Of a stretch of 48,524 nt of DNA, positions 20,803-32,711 are shown in pieces; the first letter of the stretch is position 1; each line of letters opens with the position of its first letter. The DNA is taken from the NCBI GenBank assembly GCA_032358255.1, contig JAULBX010026086.1:1-48524 (forward strand), read 5' to 3'. Both the position numbers and the translations under genes were made by a program. Source of the DNA: Heterotrichella gracilis (taxonomy: Eukaryota > Sar > Xanthophyceae > Tribonematales > Xanthonemataceae). The notes under the pieces are model-generated. The model worked only from the letters and a program-made list of their open reading frames with translations. It made no database searches and had not been told where the DNA came from.

Positions 20803-23515
20803 ATGGCTAAGGAAGCTCCCGCTATCGGTATTGATCTGGGCACCACCTACAGGTAAGCTCCATGTTCTGGAATCTGCTGAAGCCCGATTTGCGATGGCTG
20901 GTGTACGACGCTGACCCCGCCCTTGTTTTGCCGCAGCTGTGTGGGAGTATGGCAGAACGATCGCGTGGAGATCATCGCCAACGAGCAGGGTAACCGCACC
21001 ACCCCATCCTATGTGGGTTTCACCGACACCGAGCGCCTGATTGGTGACGCTGCCAAGAACCAGGTGACTGACGTTTGCCTTCGCTGCGGTCCCTTCGACT
21101 TTCTTGTCGCCCCTGCCCGCACCCCGGGTCCCTTGTATTGACAACTTTTGCTTTCTTTTCAGGTGGCTATGAACCCCGTGAACACCGTGTTCGATGCCAA
21201 GCGCCTGATCGGCCGCAAGTTCAGCGACCCTGCCTGCCAGCATGATATCAGTCACTGGCCCTTCAAGGTCACCGCTGGCCCAGGAGACAAGCCCCTGATC
21301 ACAGGTATGTTCCCCCACTGGTTTATTCCATATTGGGTCTTTGTTTTTCCCTTTCTGCCTGTCTGATGGGTGCATCCACAATTTGGCACATGTGGGCGGC
21401 AGCAGTCGCTCCGATTGCTCACCCATGCCCGAAATAACAAAAACACACATTTTCTTGTGCAGTGCACTACAAGGGCGAGGACAAGACCTTTAACCCCGAG
21501 GAGATCAGTTCCATGGTGCTCATCAAGATGAAGGAGATCGCACAGAACTACCTGGGCGCCGATCGTGAGGTGAGGAGGGCGGTCGTCACTGTCCCCGCCT
21601 ACTTCAACGACTCCCAGCGCCAGGCCACCAAGGATGCTGGCGTGATTGCCGGCCTTGAGGTGATGCGCATCATCAACGAGCCCACAGCCGCAGCCATCGC
21701 CTACGGGCTGGACAAGAAGGGGTCCACCCAGGGCGAGCAGAATGTGCTCATCTTCGACCTGGGTGGTGGCACCTTCGATGTGTCCCTCCTGACCATCGAG
21801 GAGGGCATCTTCGAGGTCAAGGCCACTGCTGGAGACACCCACCTGGGTGGTGAGGACTTTGACAACCGCCTGGTCAGCCACTTCACCCAGGAGTTCAAGC
21901 GCAAGTACAAGAAGGACATCACCGGCAACCCCCGCGCCCTGCGCCGCCTGCGCACGTCCTGCGAGCGCGCCAAGCGCACCCTGTCCTCCAGCACCCAGAC
22001 CACCATTGAGATCGACTCCCTGTTTGAGGGCATTGACTTCTACAGCACCATCACCCGCGCCCGCTTTGAGGAGCTGAACATCGACCTGTTCAGGAAGTGC
22101 ATGGAGCCTGTGGAGAAGGTGCTGCGCGACGCCAAGATGGACAAGGGCCACGTGAACGAGGTGGTGCTGGTGGGAGGCTCCACCCGCATCCCCAAGGTGC
22201 AGCAGCTGCTGCAGGACTTCTTCAACGGCAAGGAGCTGTGCAAGTCCATCAACCCCGACGAGGCGGTGGCCTACGGTGCCGCGGTCCAGGCCGCCATCCT
22301 GAGCGGGGAGGGCAGCGAGAAGGTGCAGGACCTGCTGCTGCTGGATGTCACCCCCCTGTCCCTGGGACTGGAGACCGCCGGCGGTGTCATGGTAAGTGAA
22401 CGCACAAGCTGGCCACGCTGCTTGCCTGTCGCAACCATGGCGACTGTTTGTGTAGCGCTGTTTATTGTTCAGGGCGTGCACAGTTCAACTGAATGGTGCA
22501 CTTCACTGCTGAGGCCAGTGCACGTTTTAAACTGTATGATACAGTTCGCTGTTTTGGGCAGTGCACATACCAGTTGTTTGTTTCACTTTGTGGTATTAGG
22601 GCATGCACAGCAGCACCATGTTGGTGGAAACCCACAGTTGCCTCAGTTTGTTGCACAGAAGATTCTGTATAGGCTGCACGCTGCTGTGTTGTGCCTGCAA
22701 CCCCTAGTTTGCACCTACAGCCTGTAGCACCACGCCTGCATGCCACCCAATGCTTCAACAGGTTACTGACCTGCTGTGTGCTCCTCCCCTTGCAGACCGT
22801 GCTCATCCAGCGCAACACCACCATCCCCACCAAGAAGGAGCAGGTGTTCTCCACCTACTCGGACAACCAGCCAGGAGTGCTCATCCAGGTGTACGAGGGC
22901 GAGCGCTCCCGCACCAAGGACAACAACCTGCTGGGCAAGTTTGAGCTGACCGGCATCCCCCCCGCGCCCCGCGGCGTGCCCCAGATCAACGTCATCTTCG
23001 ACATTGACGCCAATGGCATCCTCAACGTGTCTGCTGAGGACAAGACCACCGGCATCAAGAACAAGATCACCATCACCAACGACAAGGGCCGCCTGTCCAA
23101 GACCGACATTGAGCGCATGGTGCAAGAGGCGGAGAAGTACAAGTCCGAGGACGAGGAGCACAGAAAGAAGATTGATGCCAAGAACTCGCTCGAGAACTAC
23201 TCCTACAACATGCGCAACACCATCAAGGACGAGAAGATCGCCGGCAAGCTGTCAGCTGACGACAAGGAGAAGATTGAGAAGGCGGTGGACGAGGCCATTG
23301 AGTGGCTGGACGCCAACCAGCTGGGCGAGGTGGAGGAGTTTGAGCACAAGCTGAAGGAGCTGGAGGGCATCTGCAGCCCCATCATCAGCAAGATGTACCA
23401 GGAGGGTGGCGGCGCTGCACCCGACTTTGGCGGCATGGGCGGCATGCCGGACATGGGCGGTGCACCAGCAGGCGCCGGCGGCGCAGGCGGCCCCAAGATC
23501 GAGGAGGTCGACTAA
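20803..23515 (+). CDS. HSP70A: cytosolic heat shock protein 70 (HSP70A type)
   Basis: ATP-driven protein-folding chaperone of the cytosol and nucleus. Exons are 20803-20852, 20937-21063, 21163-21304, 21463-22391 and 22796-23515 (1968 nt, 655 residues), all in phase with good GT-AG sites. The N-terminus is [22 protein letters not shown], without transit or signal peptide. HSP70 signatures are [24 protein letters not shown] and [14 protein letters not shown]. The substrate-binding domain starts with [14 protein letters not shown]. The C-terminus is Gly/Met-rich and ends in KIEEVD, the EEVD motif of cytosolic members that binds TPR co-chaperones. Codon use is strongly GC-biased, as in highly expressed genes. 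The introns are plain, with no telomere motifs or exon copies. A heat-shock element lies upstream. Confidence 0.97.
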
Positions 23516-24427
23516 GCAGCTGGCCTTTGTCCCGTGCAGAGTGTTGTGTAGTAGCACCACCAGTGCAGGTGAATAACCCGCAGCTCCAATTTTTTGCGAT
23601 GAGCAGCAGGCTGGTGGGTTTGGGGAGGCAGTTTGCTTTTAGGACCCGGCAGCATGTGGCATGGTGCAAGCGCTGAAGTGCTCTGACGTTTGCTCATGCA
23701 CGTTGCGCGTGATTCTTTCCCTTGCAAACTATTCTGGGTTGCAGCTTGATTTAGTTGCAGAGTTTTTCTGCTGGCTTGTGTTGAGTGGAGCCCTTTTAGG
23801 GGCATGCTCAGCCTTTTCTGAGGCTTTCATGTAGACCTGATACGTTCGGCTCTGTATTGGTAGGGGACCAATTCAGGACTGCTGTTTGTTTACACAGGGT
23901 GCATCCGCAGTAGGTTCATGTAGCAGGGCGTTTGTTTACCAGAGTTTCTGTATTGTTTCCTGCAAGGGGCACTGGCTTTGCTACCTTGCAGCTTGTTGCT
24001 TGTTAACAAATTTGGCAAGCACTACACACAACGTGACTGGAAAGTAAAGCCACCATGGGCTGGCCTGTAGCTTGGCTCTGCCACTGGCATGCCATACTGT
24101 GGCAGCAGTGACAAATTGAACGCCCACAGCAGCTTGTATGGCAATGCAAAGTGTCAAAGAGTTGGGTAAACGAAGCCCCAAGCAGTGCTGTGAACAGCAG
24201 GTGGGCACACCTGGAAAAAGCCCTTGGTTCAAAGTTTAAGGGACCCAGTTCCTGCTTGGGCACCCAATTTCTGCTAGGGTACTTGTATACAAAGCCTGGG
24301 TATAGCCTCAACTCGAAGCATTTCTGTTTTCAATACTAGGCGTGACCCTTGCCTCAACGTTGATATGGTGAAGCACCCTGATCGATTCTCGTCCTAGACA
24401 CTGATGTAGTCAACCTGACAAGCCACC
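23516..24427. other. intergenic region (HSP70 3' UTR, PEX16 upstream)
   Basis: About 0.9 kb with the HSP70 3' UTR and the PEX16 promoter side. I see no open frame with recognisable protein character and no clear repeat. Confidence 0.45.
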
Positions 24428-27400
24428 ATGGTTGTGAACAAGTACACTGCATGGCTGCGAGCCAACGCCCAGGTGGTGGGTGCCATTGAGAGCGCACTGT
24501 CGGGCATTACCTGGTTCCTCCCTTCCCGTTTCGCAGAGTCAGAAATCATCTACGAGGGAATACACTCGCTGCTGAACCTGCTCTCCCTTGTCAACGAACG
24601 CCTGGTAACGGACAGTGACACAGGTGACAAGGCATGGGGCTGGAGACTGGCCCTGGGAGCAATTCAGCAGGTGACTGTCGCACAGTACCCCCCTTCTGTT
24701 TCAAAATTTCACCTTTCAAAAGGCTATGTGTTGGTGCTTTAGTCCTGAAACGGAACCCAGGCGTATTCTGCAAGTCTTTGTGTTGTTTGAACCCAACTGC
24801 TATATGCATGCATACGCAGGTTGAAATTTTAGCTGAGATTGGCGCGGTTCAGCTGGAGAGCACCCACAACAGGAACCGATACGACATCCTGGGTGCAATA
24901 GAAGCCATAAAGTAAGCTGCCTCGTCATGCTGTTTGGCAACACACTGTTATTAATCTGCATGCATTTGGCACATGCCAGACCTTGGCACTTGACACCCCT
25001 GTGCAGCCTCATGCCACTGCCTTGGCATCTGCCAGTCCTTTTGCTTTTCTCCTCATGCTCTACAACTCTTACAGCTGGAGATTTAACACTGCATTGAGCA
25101 CTGCATACTTGCCCCCAACATGACCCCCGCCACCTTGACAGAAACCTTTGGAACGCCCTCCAGGGCCGCTATCCGTCTCCTGGTGCTACACAAGTCCCAG
25201 CAGCGGCTGCTCATCCAAGGCGGGTCCCAGCTGCCCTTCCACCGCCCCGAGAACGACCCACAACAGGCAAGCCTGGACCCAAACCCTAAACCCTAAACCA
25301 CATACTTGCAATATTGTGGGTCCCGCGGTGCTTTTGCTTCCTGGTTATGACATGCATTTCAGCATTGCAAGCTGCATAGCAGTCAGCCTTACATCCCCAA
25401 ACCAAGCAGTTATAGCCGAGTAAACCTCGCGTCGTTCGCCCATGACATTGACCCCCCTTGGGGCTTTAGGTGTGGCTTTGACGTCAGCTCCCTTGTACAA
25501 CGCCCGTCCCCCTGTGCAATCTTTTTAAAGTCCCTTTACTTTTCCACCAGGCGGCCCTCGCGGTGCAGCAGGCCTTCACGCGCTTCCGCAACAAAAACTG
25601 CCAGCCAGCCAGCCAGCTACCCACAGCAGGCAGCGACCCCAGTCCCCCCGTGGGGATTGAACCCCCGACCTCCTCCTCCACGGCACCCCCCTCCTGCTGT
25701 ACCCCAAGCGGCGGCGAAGCATCGACACCGGGCGCCAAGGGGGGCGCACCCGGCGCGGGCCTCCAAGGGGTGGAAAGGAAGCAGTACTGGTGGGAGGAGA
25801 GCAGCGAGGCCACCAGCCTCTTGGATGACCCCGAGGCTCGGCAGCAGGGGGAGGCGGGGGGGTCCAGCAGGGTGGAAACCCTCGAGGGTTTGGCGCTGGA
25901 CCCCGCCCTGCAGCGGCTGGTGGCGCAGGGGAAGCGCGTTATCGCGGTGGGGGAGGCGCTGCACGTGCTGCGGCCGCTGGTGTATGTGCTCATGCTGCGC
26001 AGGTGAGGGGCTGGGGATTGGGGTTTGGGGTTGGGGTGTAGTGCTTGGGAGTTAGGGTCTGGGGTGCGCCGCGCCCTTGGGCTGCTGGCGTATGCGCTCA
26101 TGGCCATGCGACGCAGGTGCGGATTGAGGGAATAGGGTCTAGTGCGGGGTACGTGAACCCTAAACAGGGTGTGGGGTGCAGAGGAGCCTGGTGTGTGTTT
26201 CTTATGCTGCGCACGTGAGGGCGCCCAGGGTGTGGTGTTAGTTTAAGGGGCGCAGGGTGTAGGGTTTGGCGGGGCGTGGCTTGCTTAAGGGAGGAGGGGA
26301 CATGAGCGTCCCATGAGTAGACACCAGCCGCATATGCACAAGCTGGGGCTGGTGTACCCAATGCCATGCCACATGCCTATGCCAGACCATGCCCTGCAGG
26401 GGCAGGCGCAGGGGCAGGTGCAGGGGCCCTAAACTTTGGAAGGAAAACCATGTAGGATGGGAACGCACGCACTCCACGCCCCACCGCACCCCACCCCACG
26501 CTAAAATGGTTGATTATTGTGTCATTCGTATTGCATTAAATTGATGGGCCGCATGGGCTGACCTGACGCAGCATGAGTGATGTTGCATGACCTCAAGTTG
26601 CGGAAGATCACTGATCAATAGATGGTAGAAACCGTGGCAGGCAGAACTTGCTTGGCGATTTTAATTTGTAACGCCAGGTACAGTCGCTGCAGCTGGAAGC
26701 CCTGGTCCACTGGTTGACCTTGCCAGGAGTCAATAACGTGACATATTTTCAAAGAATACATTTTTTAACTGCTCTTTCCCCCTTTCCGCTAGGTACGGCC
26801 GCCATAGCTGGAAACCCTGGGCCACCTCCCTGGCGGTGGACCTCGCCAGCGGGAGGGCGCTTGCCATGGGCGAGGGGCTGTACCGCAAGGTGGGAGAGGA
26901 GCTGCGTCAGGGGTCGGCCAGGCACCTGAGCAGCCTGGCGCTGCTGTACAGCCTGCACGCGTTCAGGTGGGGCGGATGCAGGGTTGGTGGGGAGTTTCTG
27001 CATCATGTAGGCGGACCGATGCTGCTGTGCAGTCTGCACACATTTAGGTGGGGTTTGAGTTGGGTTGGGGCAGGGTTGGTGGGGGTAAAACCTGCATCGC
27101 GTGGGTAGCCTGGTGCCGCAGTGCAGGCTGCATGGATTCTAGGTGGAGACGGTGTAGGGATTGGAGGGGTTTGGGAGGCGCTGCGCCGCCGTGTGTCGGC
27201 CAGGGCACATGGGCAGTCTGGCGCTGCTGTACAGCCTGCACGCATTCAGGTGGGGTTCCAGTAGGGTTTTGGGGGTGTTTCTGCAACGCGTGGGTAGCCT
27301 GCTGGCGGCTTTGTGCATGCTGCATGAATGTTGGGTGCAGATGGAGTTGGGTTTGGAGGGGTTTGTGAGGCGCTGCGCCAGGGGTTGGCTACATTGAGGT

Positions 27401-28703
27401 GGGGCTGGTGGTTTTTCTCCCTCTTTTTTTGTAACGTCGTTTGGGGCGGCTTAGTCTGCGGTTCTTCTGGTGGGGCTAGGGGTAGGGTTTGTGTAGCATG
27501 TGGGAGGGGTATGGTTGGAAAGGAGCTGTGCCAGGGGGCTGCCATGCACGTGGCAGCCTGCGCCCCCTTTTCTCACAGCCTGCATGCATTCAGGTGAGGT
27601 TTCAGTAGGGTTTGAGGAGGGTTTGAGGGGGGTTTGTGCACCACGTGGGTGGTCAGCTCTTTGTGCATGCATGTCAGTGCTGTGATTGTGGAGGCGGTAG
27701 GGTTCTGTGAGATGGATTGTGTGACGTTCCTGCATCATGCCCTTCAGTTGGGCTTTGTGTGGGCTTTGTGCAGGGTTTGTCTGGGGTTTGTGCACTGCGT
27801 GGGCAGCCCGGCGCTGCTGTACGTACAGCCTGCATGTTGTCTCGCCTGGGATTGCAGTTGGGGTCTAGGGTTTAGGGTCTAGGGTCTAGGTTTTCCTCCC
27901 TTGTGGACGATCTAGTGCTACTGTGAGGGAGAACCAGAATAGGTGTCCCCCACGTTGTTTTGCTCACCATCCCTTCAATTAACAATTAACACGCGCCGCC
28001 CCCCCCCCTTCTCATCCCCGCAGCTGGAACGATGAGCAGCAGTGGGAGCTGACCCGGCGGCGGCTGGAGGGGGTGTTCTATCTGCTCAAGAGCCCATTCT
28101 TCGAGGGGTACACAAGGTGGGGGGTGTGGTGGCGAGTGGGGGGTGGGGGAAGGGGGAAAAGGGGAATGGATGGTGCGGCCTGCTTAGGAAACCCTGCTGG
28201 GGTACGTGAGATAAGGGATGGACGATGGTGGAGGGTGGGGCATTCTGTGCTCCCACTCGCAGGGCGATGCCCCATCCATCCCCGTGTGCCTGATGCATCA
28301 GGACCTTATTTTACTGCACCTGGGGGCATGCATGGTCATTGTGCGAGGTGCATTTAACCACCACCCCATGCATGCGTGCGTGGCAGAGCATTGAGCTTTG
28401 CCAGCCTGACCTGAACTGCATACCCCTGGGGGTTGCCCCTGAAGGTGTTTAACTCACTGCAATGGCAAAGGTTGGAATTGGCGACCCAACCAGCATCTGA
28501 TACAACTTGCACTGGCAGCAAAATCTAGCTTTTCAATGATTTGATTTCTGATGTTTACCCCTCCTTTCGCGCCCTGCAGGCCCACCATCGAGCTTGGCCA
28601 GCGCGGCTTGAATTATCTACCTGTGATGGGGGGGCTGTCACAAAAGCTGGTGGACATTTTGTACGGCATCCAAAAGTACTATTTCTACACAAGTGCCAGC
28701 TGA
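24428..28703 (+). CDS. PEX16: peroxisome biogenesis protein PEX16
   Basis: Peroxisomal/ER membrane protein that helps insert peroxisomal membrane proteins with PEX3. Exons are 24428-24670, 24820-24911, 25164-25266, 25551-26002, 26793-26966, 28024-28116 and 28580-28703 (1281 nt, 426 residues), all in phase. Family features are the N-terminal VGAIESALSGITWFLPSRFAESE followed by a helix (IHSLLNLLSLVNERLV), AIKAAIRLLVLHKSQQRLL, VLRPLVYVLMLRRYGRHSWKPW and RRRLEGVFYLLKSPFFEGYT with the final VDILYGIQKYYFYT. An unusual Pro/Ser/Gly-rich insertion of about 50 residues sits in exon 4. The donor of exon 3 is GC (CAG|GCAAGC), a minor but legitimate class. The introns after exons 4 and 5 carry many degenerate exon-edge copies, listed separately. 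Confidence 0.92.
25278..25299. repeat. CCCTAAA tract near a PEX16 donor
   Basis: ACCCAAACCCTAAACCCTAAAC begins about 12 bases after the GC donor. Here the C-rich strand is at the 5' side of the intron, an exception to the usual orientation in the window. Confidence 0.8.
26080..26220 (+). repeat. two partial copies of the PEX16 exon 4 end
   Basis: CTGCTGGCGTATGCGCTCATG...CGACGCAGGTGCGG (26080-26122) and GTGTGTTTCTTATGCTGCGCACGTGAGG (26190-26220) are diverged copies of the exon 4 end (GCTGGTGTATGTGCTCATGCTGCGCAGGTGAGG). Each keeps a donor-like G(C/T)(A/G)(C/G)GTG or GCAGGTG. Confidence 0.8.
26674..26713 (+). repeat. partial copy of the PEX16 exon 5 start
   Basis: CAGGTACAGTCGCTGCAGCTGGAAGCCCTGGTCCAC mimics the true boundary TAGGTACGGCCGCCATAGCTGGAAACCCTGGGCCAC at 26790. 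It codes YSRCSWKPWST versus YGRHSWKPWAT and keeps an acceptor-like CAG. It lies about 117 bases upstream. Confidence 0.85.
27010..27845 (+). repeat. array of degenerate PEX16 exon 5 ends
   Basis: After exon 5 (ending LALLYSLHAFR at 26966) the intron holds successive copies of its last 30-90 bases plus donor. Near 27010-27052 it reads MLLCSLHTFRW; near 27110-27150 a poor copy; near 27171-27253 a long copy with the GQGSARHLSSL region and ALLYSLHAFRW; near 27362-27402 a truncated copy; near 27510-27597 a long copy ending HSLHAFR; near 27805-27835 GCGCTGCTGTACGTACAGCCTGCATG. Spacings are irregular (about 80-250 bases). Most keep TTCAGGTGGGG or TTTAGGTGGGG. Confidence 0.9.
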
Positions 28704-29715
28704 GAGGGTGGAATACCCCCTGCGCATGGGCAGCGGGCAGCAAATACTTACTGCTGAGTAGGAATAATATTCCTTGCGCATCCGACAGCAGCCAGCCAAT
28801 TTATGGATGTGACATTTTCCCTTGGCTCTTGAACTGGGGCGAGGCATAACCAGCAATGCAATGCTACGCTGGCTGTACCCAATTAGTGACTGTTCCAGCA
28901 ACAGGCTGATGCATTGCTGGCACATGTACAGCGGACAGCCAATAGACTGATGCCACATGTGCATCATGTATGTAACGCTGCCAGATGTGTATACAACAGC
29001 AAATGGTTTTCCCCCTTCATGCGCTGTACATACACAGCCAATAAAAGCCCGGGATGTCATTTGCAGCACCGCAGCCTGCAGGCTGGATACCGGGCCCATC
29101 GTGTTCAGAACCTGAGAATCTCTGATGGATATAATATTACATACAAGCCTACCTGCCATGCACTAGTTATTGACAACACCGGCATTGTCCCAGTTTCTAC
29201 ATTTGAAGCCCTGACTGCTGTAGGATTAACCCCACGTATGATTGCCACCCTTATCCCCGAGTTGCAACTCCTTGCTATTCAAGGCTCCTATGCTGTGTAC
29301 ACTAAACGCCAAACCCTTTTGCATGCCATGCCTGCGGGCATTGGCTAATTAGGCCTCCAGGCCTATCCTTGACCAGCCGTTCTGGCTGGTGTGGTGCCCT
29401 GGTGCGAGCCAGTGGCCCCCTAACTACGCCTCTGTGCGTTCCCTTTCTTTCTTTCTTTCTAACAATCAGCCTGGGGGCACTCACTTTTTTGGGCCTCAGG
29501 CGGAAACCACCAAGTCTTGGTAACATTAATGATAATCATTCCTTACAAAATTGGCCTTGAAACTGGTGGTCAGCGCTGTGCGCACTCTGTGCATTCAGCA
29601 ATATATAAGCATGGCAGCATTTCATATTTATCAAGCAACCCACTGGGGACTACTGAGCACCATTATATAGTCAGCATCAATCGCTGTCGAGCAGGAGCTG
29701 GGGCTCCCCACTGCG
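28704..29715. other. convergent intergenic region with weak ORF
   Basis: Lies between the 3' ends of PEX16 (+) and the LRR gene (-). A + strand frame at 28914-29348 has a mildly protein-like stretch (FEALTAVGLTPRMIATLIPE) but no recognised domain; I treat it as unsupported. A (CTTT)n run lies at about 29442-29461. Confidence 0.4.
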
Positions 29716-30909
29716 CTAGTAGTATGCCTGCTTCAGCAACCAAGCCTTAGCTGAGGCAAACTCCGCATCCTCTGCAGCAATAGCATCTGGGCCCAGCATC
29801 TGCCTGCCCCTCACCTTGCACACCTGGCTGATGGTCACTGATTCTGATTCACCATCCAGCTGCTGCATTGTGTACCTGCCATAGCTGCCCTGCAGGCTGA
29901 CCCGTGGACCTGGACCCTTAGGTAGGAGGAGCCCCACACCCTGGGGATCCTTGCGTGGGTCAGGGACCCTCTCCCAGCTGTGGCAGCGCAGGTCTGGGTG
30001 CATCTGGTGGGGCATGGGGAAAACAAAGCTGGATGGAGGGATGTTCTCCACGAGCTGCTCTGCAGACCTCGGCAACACAATGCTCGTTAGATTTGGCATT
30101 TTATTGACCGGGATGGTGACCTCCTCCTGGATCTCCTGGTAGTGCGTCACCCCAAGCTCCTCCAGGTGCGTGAGGCTGGACAGTATTGCGGCCATGTCGC
30201 TGACGGGGAAGCACAGCAGGAGGAGCCTGCGCAGGTTGCGCAGCGGGGCGAGGGCGGGCAGGAGCGCTGGGAAGGGGGGCTCAATCCAGTGCTCCTGAAT
30301 GGCGCCCTGCTCATCAACCGTGATCAGCTGGAGCTCAACCAGGGAGGTAGGGAGGCAGTCGCCTGGGAGCCGCACGCCGGGCGAGGCGCTGTCAAAGTTT
30401 GTGCGTATGCTGAGGCTGAGGAGGGAGGTCAGCAGGGTGAAGTTGGCGGGGACCGCGCAGGCCCCAAACGCGGTGTTGAAATGCGCCAGGTCCAGGACGC
30501 AGCGCTGCAGATTGGGCACGCTGCGCACCGCCTCCTCGGTGAGCATGAAGTCAACCCTAAGGGTTGTGACGCTGGGCAGGTAGGGGAGGCACCGCAGCCA
30601 TCCCGGGGTCAGGTGCTGGGGATCGAGTGTTGAGATGTGCAGCTCCTTCAGCTGGGTCAGGCCAGCGAGCTGGGCCATGCTGCCCAGCTGGTCCATGACC
30701 TTGAGCTCGCCGGGCAGCTCGAACAGGTCGACCCGCACTTTGAGGCGGGTGAGGCCGGTGAGGGCGCCCAGCTGGCTGAAGCCAGGGCTGTCGGTTGGCC
30801 ACAGGTGCAGCTCCAGGTCCCCGAGGGACTGCAGCACAGTGGGGTCCATGGCGGCCAGGAGCTGTTGGTGATCCCGGCGAGCTGCTTTGCTGCTGCACCT
30901 GTGCATCAC
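29716..30909 (-). CDS. leucine-rich-repeat protein
   Basis: A single open frame of 397 residues without introns. From about residue 30 it shows irregular leucine-rich repeats: LTGLTRLKVRVDLF, LAGLTQLKELHISTL, LPSVTTLRVDF, VPNLQRCVLDL, LTSLLSLSIRT, LPTSLVELQLITV, LRNLRRLLLLCFPV, LTHLEELGV and MPNLTSIVLPR. The last 110 residues have no repeats and include SYGRYTMQQLDG. No signal peptide, membrane span or kinase domain is visible, so an intracellular binding protein of the type common in green algae is likely. The N-terminus is basic (HRCSSKAARRDHQQ); no F-box is seen, but an upstream exon cannot be excluded. No partner or pathway can be named. Confidence 0.75.
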   Translation of the reverse strand: MMHRCSSKAARRDHQQLLAAMDPTVLQSLGDLELHLWPTDSPGFSQLGALTGLTRLKVRVDLFELPGELKVMDQLGSMAQLAGLTQLKELHISTLDPQHLTPGWLRCLPYLPSVTTLRVDFMLTEEAVRSVPNLQRCVLDLAHFNTAFGACAVPANFTLLTSLLSLSIRTNFDSASPGVRLPGDCLPTSLVELQLITVDEQGAIQEHWIEPPFPALLPALAPLRNLRRLLLLCFPVSDMAAILSSLTHLEELGVTHYQEIQEEVTIPVNKMPNLTSIVLPRSAEQLVENIPPSSFVFPMPHQMHPDLRCHSWERVPDPRKDPQGVGLLLPKGPGPRVSLQGSYGRYTMQQLDGESESVTISQVCKVRGRQMLGPDAIAAEDAEFASAKAWLLKQAYY

Positions 30910-32711
30910 AAGTGATATGTAGTCAGTGCGGAGTGTAGGGCGGGTACGTAGACTGTATATTACTTATTGGAACTCTAAACCAATATACTTTGACTGAAAA
31001 CTGAAGGGAAATGTCCCATATATGCTTGTCAGTCCACACAACGCCACACCAACCAATTGAACAGTGATGAACACTGGTAGTAGGAAAAACTCACGAGTCA
31101 CACCGATCTACGGAAGTCCAGACAATGCATACCTGGGCCTACAAAAGCCCATATGACAGGGGACACTCGATACCACTGGAACTTTCAGCTGGCCAGTCAT
31201 GGCAACGTGATTGGTGCCACCCACACACGCGTTCCGACCTTCTCAAAAGGGGTACTGGGCACTTCTATATACACATCATTCAAAGAACAACCATGCGGGC
31301 CAGGAAACGATGATAGGCCTAGCTAGGCAGGTGCCCAGCCTGATAGTTCACCCCCTAGCACTACCTCAATTGGGAAAGTCCTTGATGAGGGTTAGGTTGG
31401 CAACGCTCTGGTGTACTGCATGGAGAGGAGAAGTTATAGTCAACAAGGCCACAGTACGCTCCGAAGCCACACCCACCTTGCTAACTTGAGAGGATGGCTG
31501 AAGAACTGGCTCTGAGGCGACGGCTAGCTGCGGTGGAGTTCAACCCCTGCTGGAGCGCGCAGTGTTGTGCAGTAGAAAAAGCACGTATTTATCTGCAGTA
31601 AAGCAGACAGCGGGTGTTTGGATTTTCTCGTCAGCGTTGATGCGACGCAGTGACACCTCGTGGTTGCGTGTGTGTCAGGCATGCATGCCTCAAGTTGCAG
31701 CACTCACCTCACCGCACCCCAGCTAGCTCACCCATGTGCTAAAACAAACCCCACTTCTGCATCGGTGTATCTCTAGTTTTGAACAGCACTGGAGGACTGT
31801 GAATAAAACATGTGTTATGGTTGCTTGAAATACCCCCTTTGAGAGTCGCGCGGTCCAAGAGGGCTGTCAAGCTGACAAGCTGCGACCCCTCGACATGCAC
31901 CCCTCCGACTTGCATCTGCAGCCTGGCAAAGCGCCCACCTGGTTAAACCTAACCCTTCTGTCGCAAAGAATTCGCATGTTCAACGTACTGACCTCCGATT
32001 ACTTCGCCACTGAAGTGATTTGTGTTGGGTTGCGTTGAACCCGAGGGGACCCGAGATGCATGCATGCATGTTTCCTGAGTTGGATGCGTGCGTACAATTC
32101 TCTCTGAAGAGTGGTTGACGACAGTGATGGACAACGGGCAAGGGTATTAGTGTGAGACGGGGTGTTGGTTTGCTTCCTAACCGTGTGGCCATGCCGGTAG
32201 CCGCGAGGCGGGGTTGCACCCATACCCTACAAGGGTTCATGAAAACCCTGTCTGCCAGTGTGTGGGCCATTTGGCGGGGCAAAAGTTTGCGCATATATGC
32301 GGTGGACCACGCCATCAGCGACACGTGAAAAACTGCATTCGTCCGCTGTCCTGCGCTAGAGCTAGCGTGTAGGTTGGAACTTCCAATGGAAGCTAGGTTG
32401 AAAGCTGTGGCAGAGAATACGGCTGTGCATGCTCCAGAGGTATTCCAGCAGTCTGTAACCTCATAATCCACCTCATAACTCCGCTGTGTTCACATTTATT
32501 TTTCTGTTGTGAATACTCATCGACTGCACGGGGCACACGCCACCGATTCGATCCAGCACTGCCATATGCATGCATAGGCGAGCCACAAAGATATACACAC
32601 AGGGCATCGCCGCACCCTCCAACAAAGGAAAGCAAGGTCTATCCACCGTGCTACCGATGTATCCCCTCTTGCCTCTTCTGTGGACGTTGCTGGGGAAGTA
32701 AGCCTCCAGCA
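30910..32711. other. divergent intergenic region
   Basis: About 1.8 kb between the LRR gene (-) and the helicase (+). Open frames here (for example 31980-32471 on -) are short and low in protein character. GCATGCATGCATG runs occur near 32057. I see no gene. Confidence 0.45.

Noticed and set aside
21252..22481. 409-residue open frame antisense to HSP70
   Set aside because: Long antisense frames opposite HSP70 genes are a known result of their codon bias. The frame crosses HSP70 introns and exons and has no domain.
28914..29348. 144-residue plus-strand frame after PEX16
   Set aside because: Only a short stretch looks protein-like; no family recognised and no clear start context.
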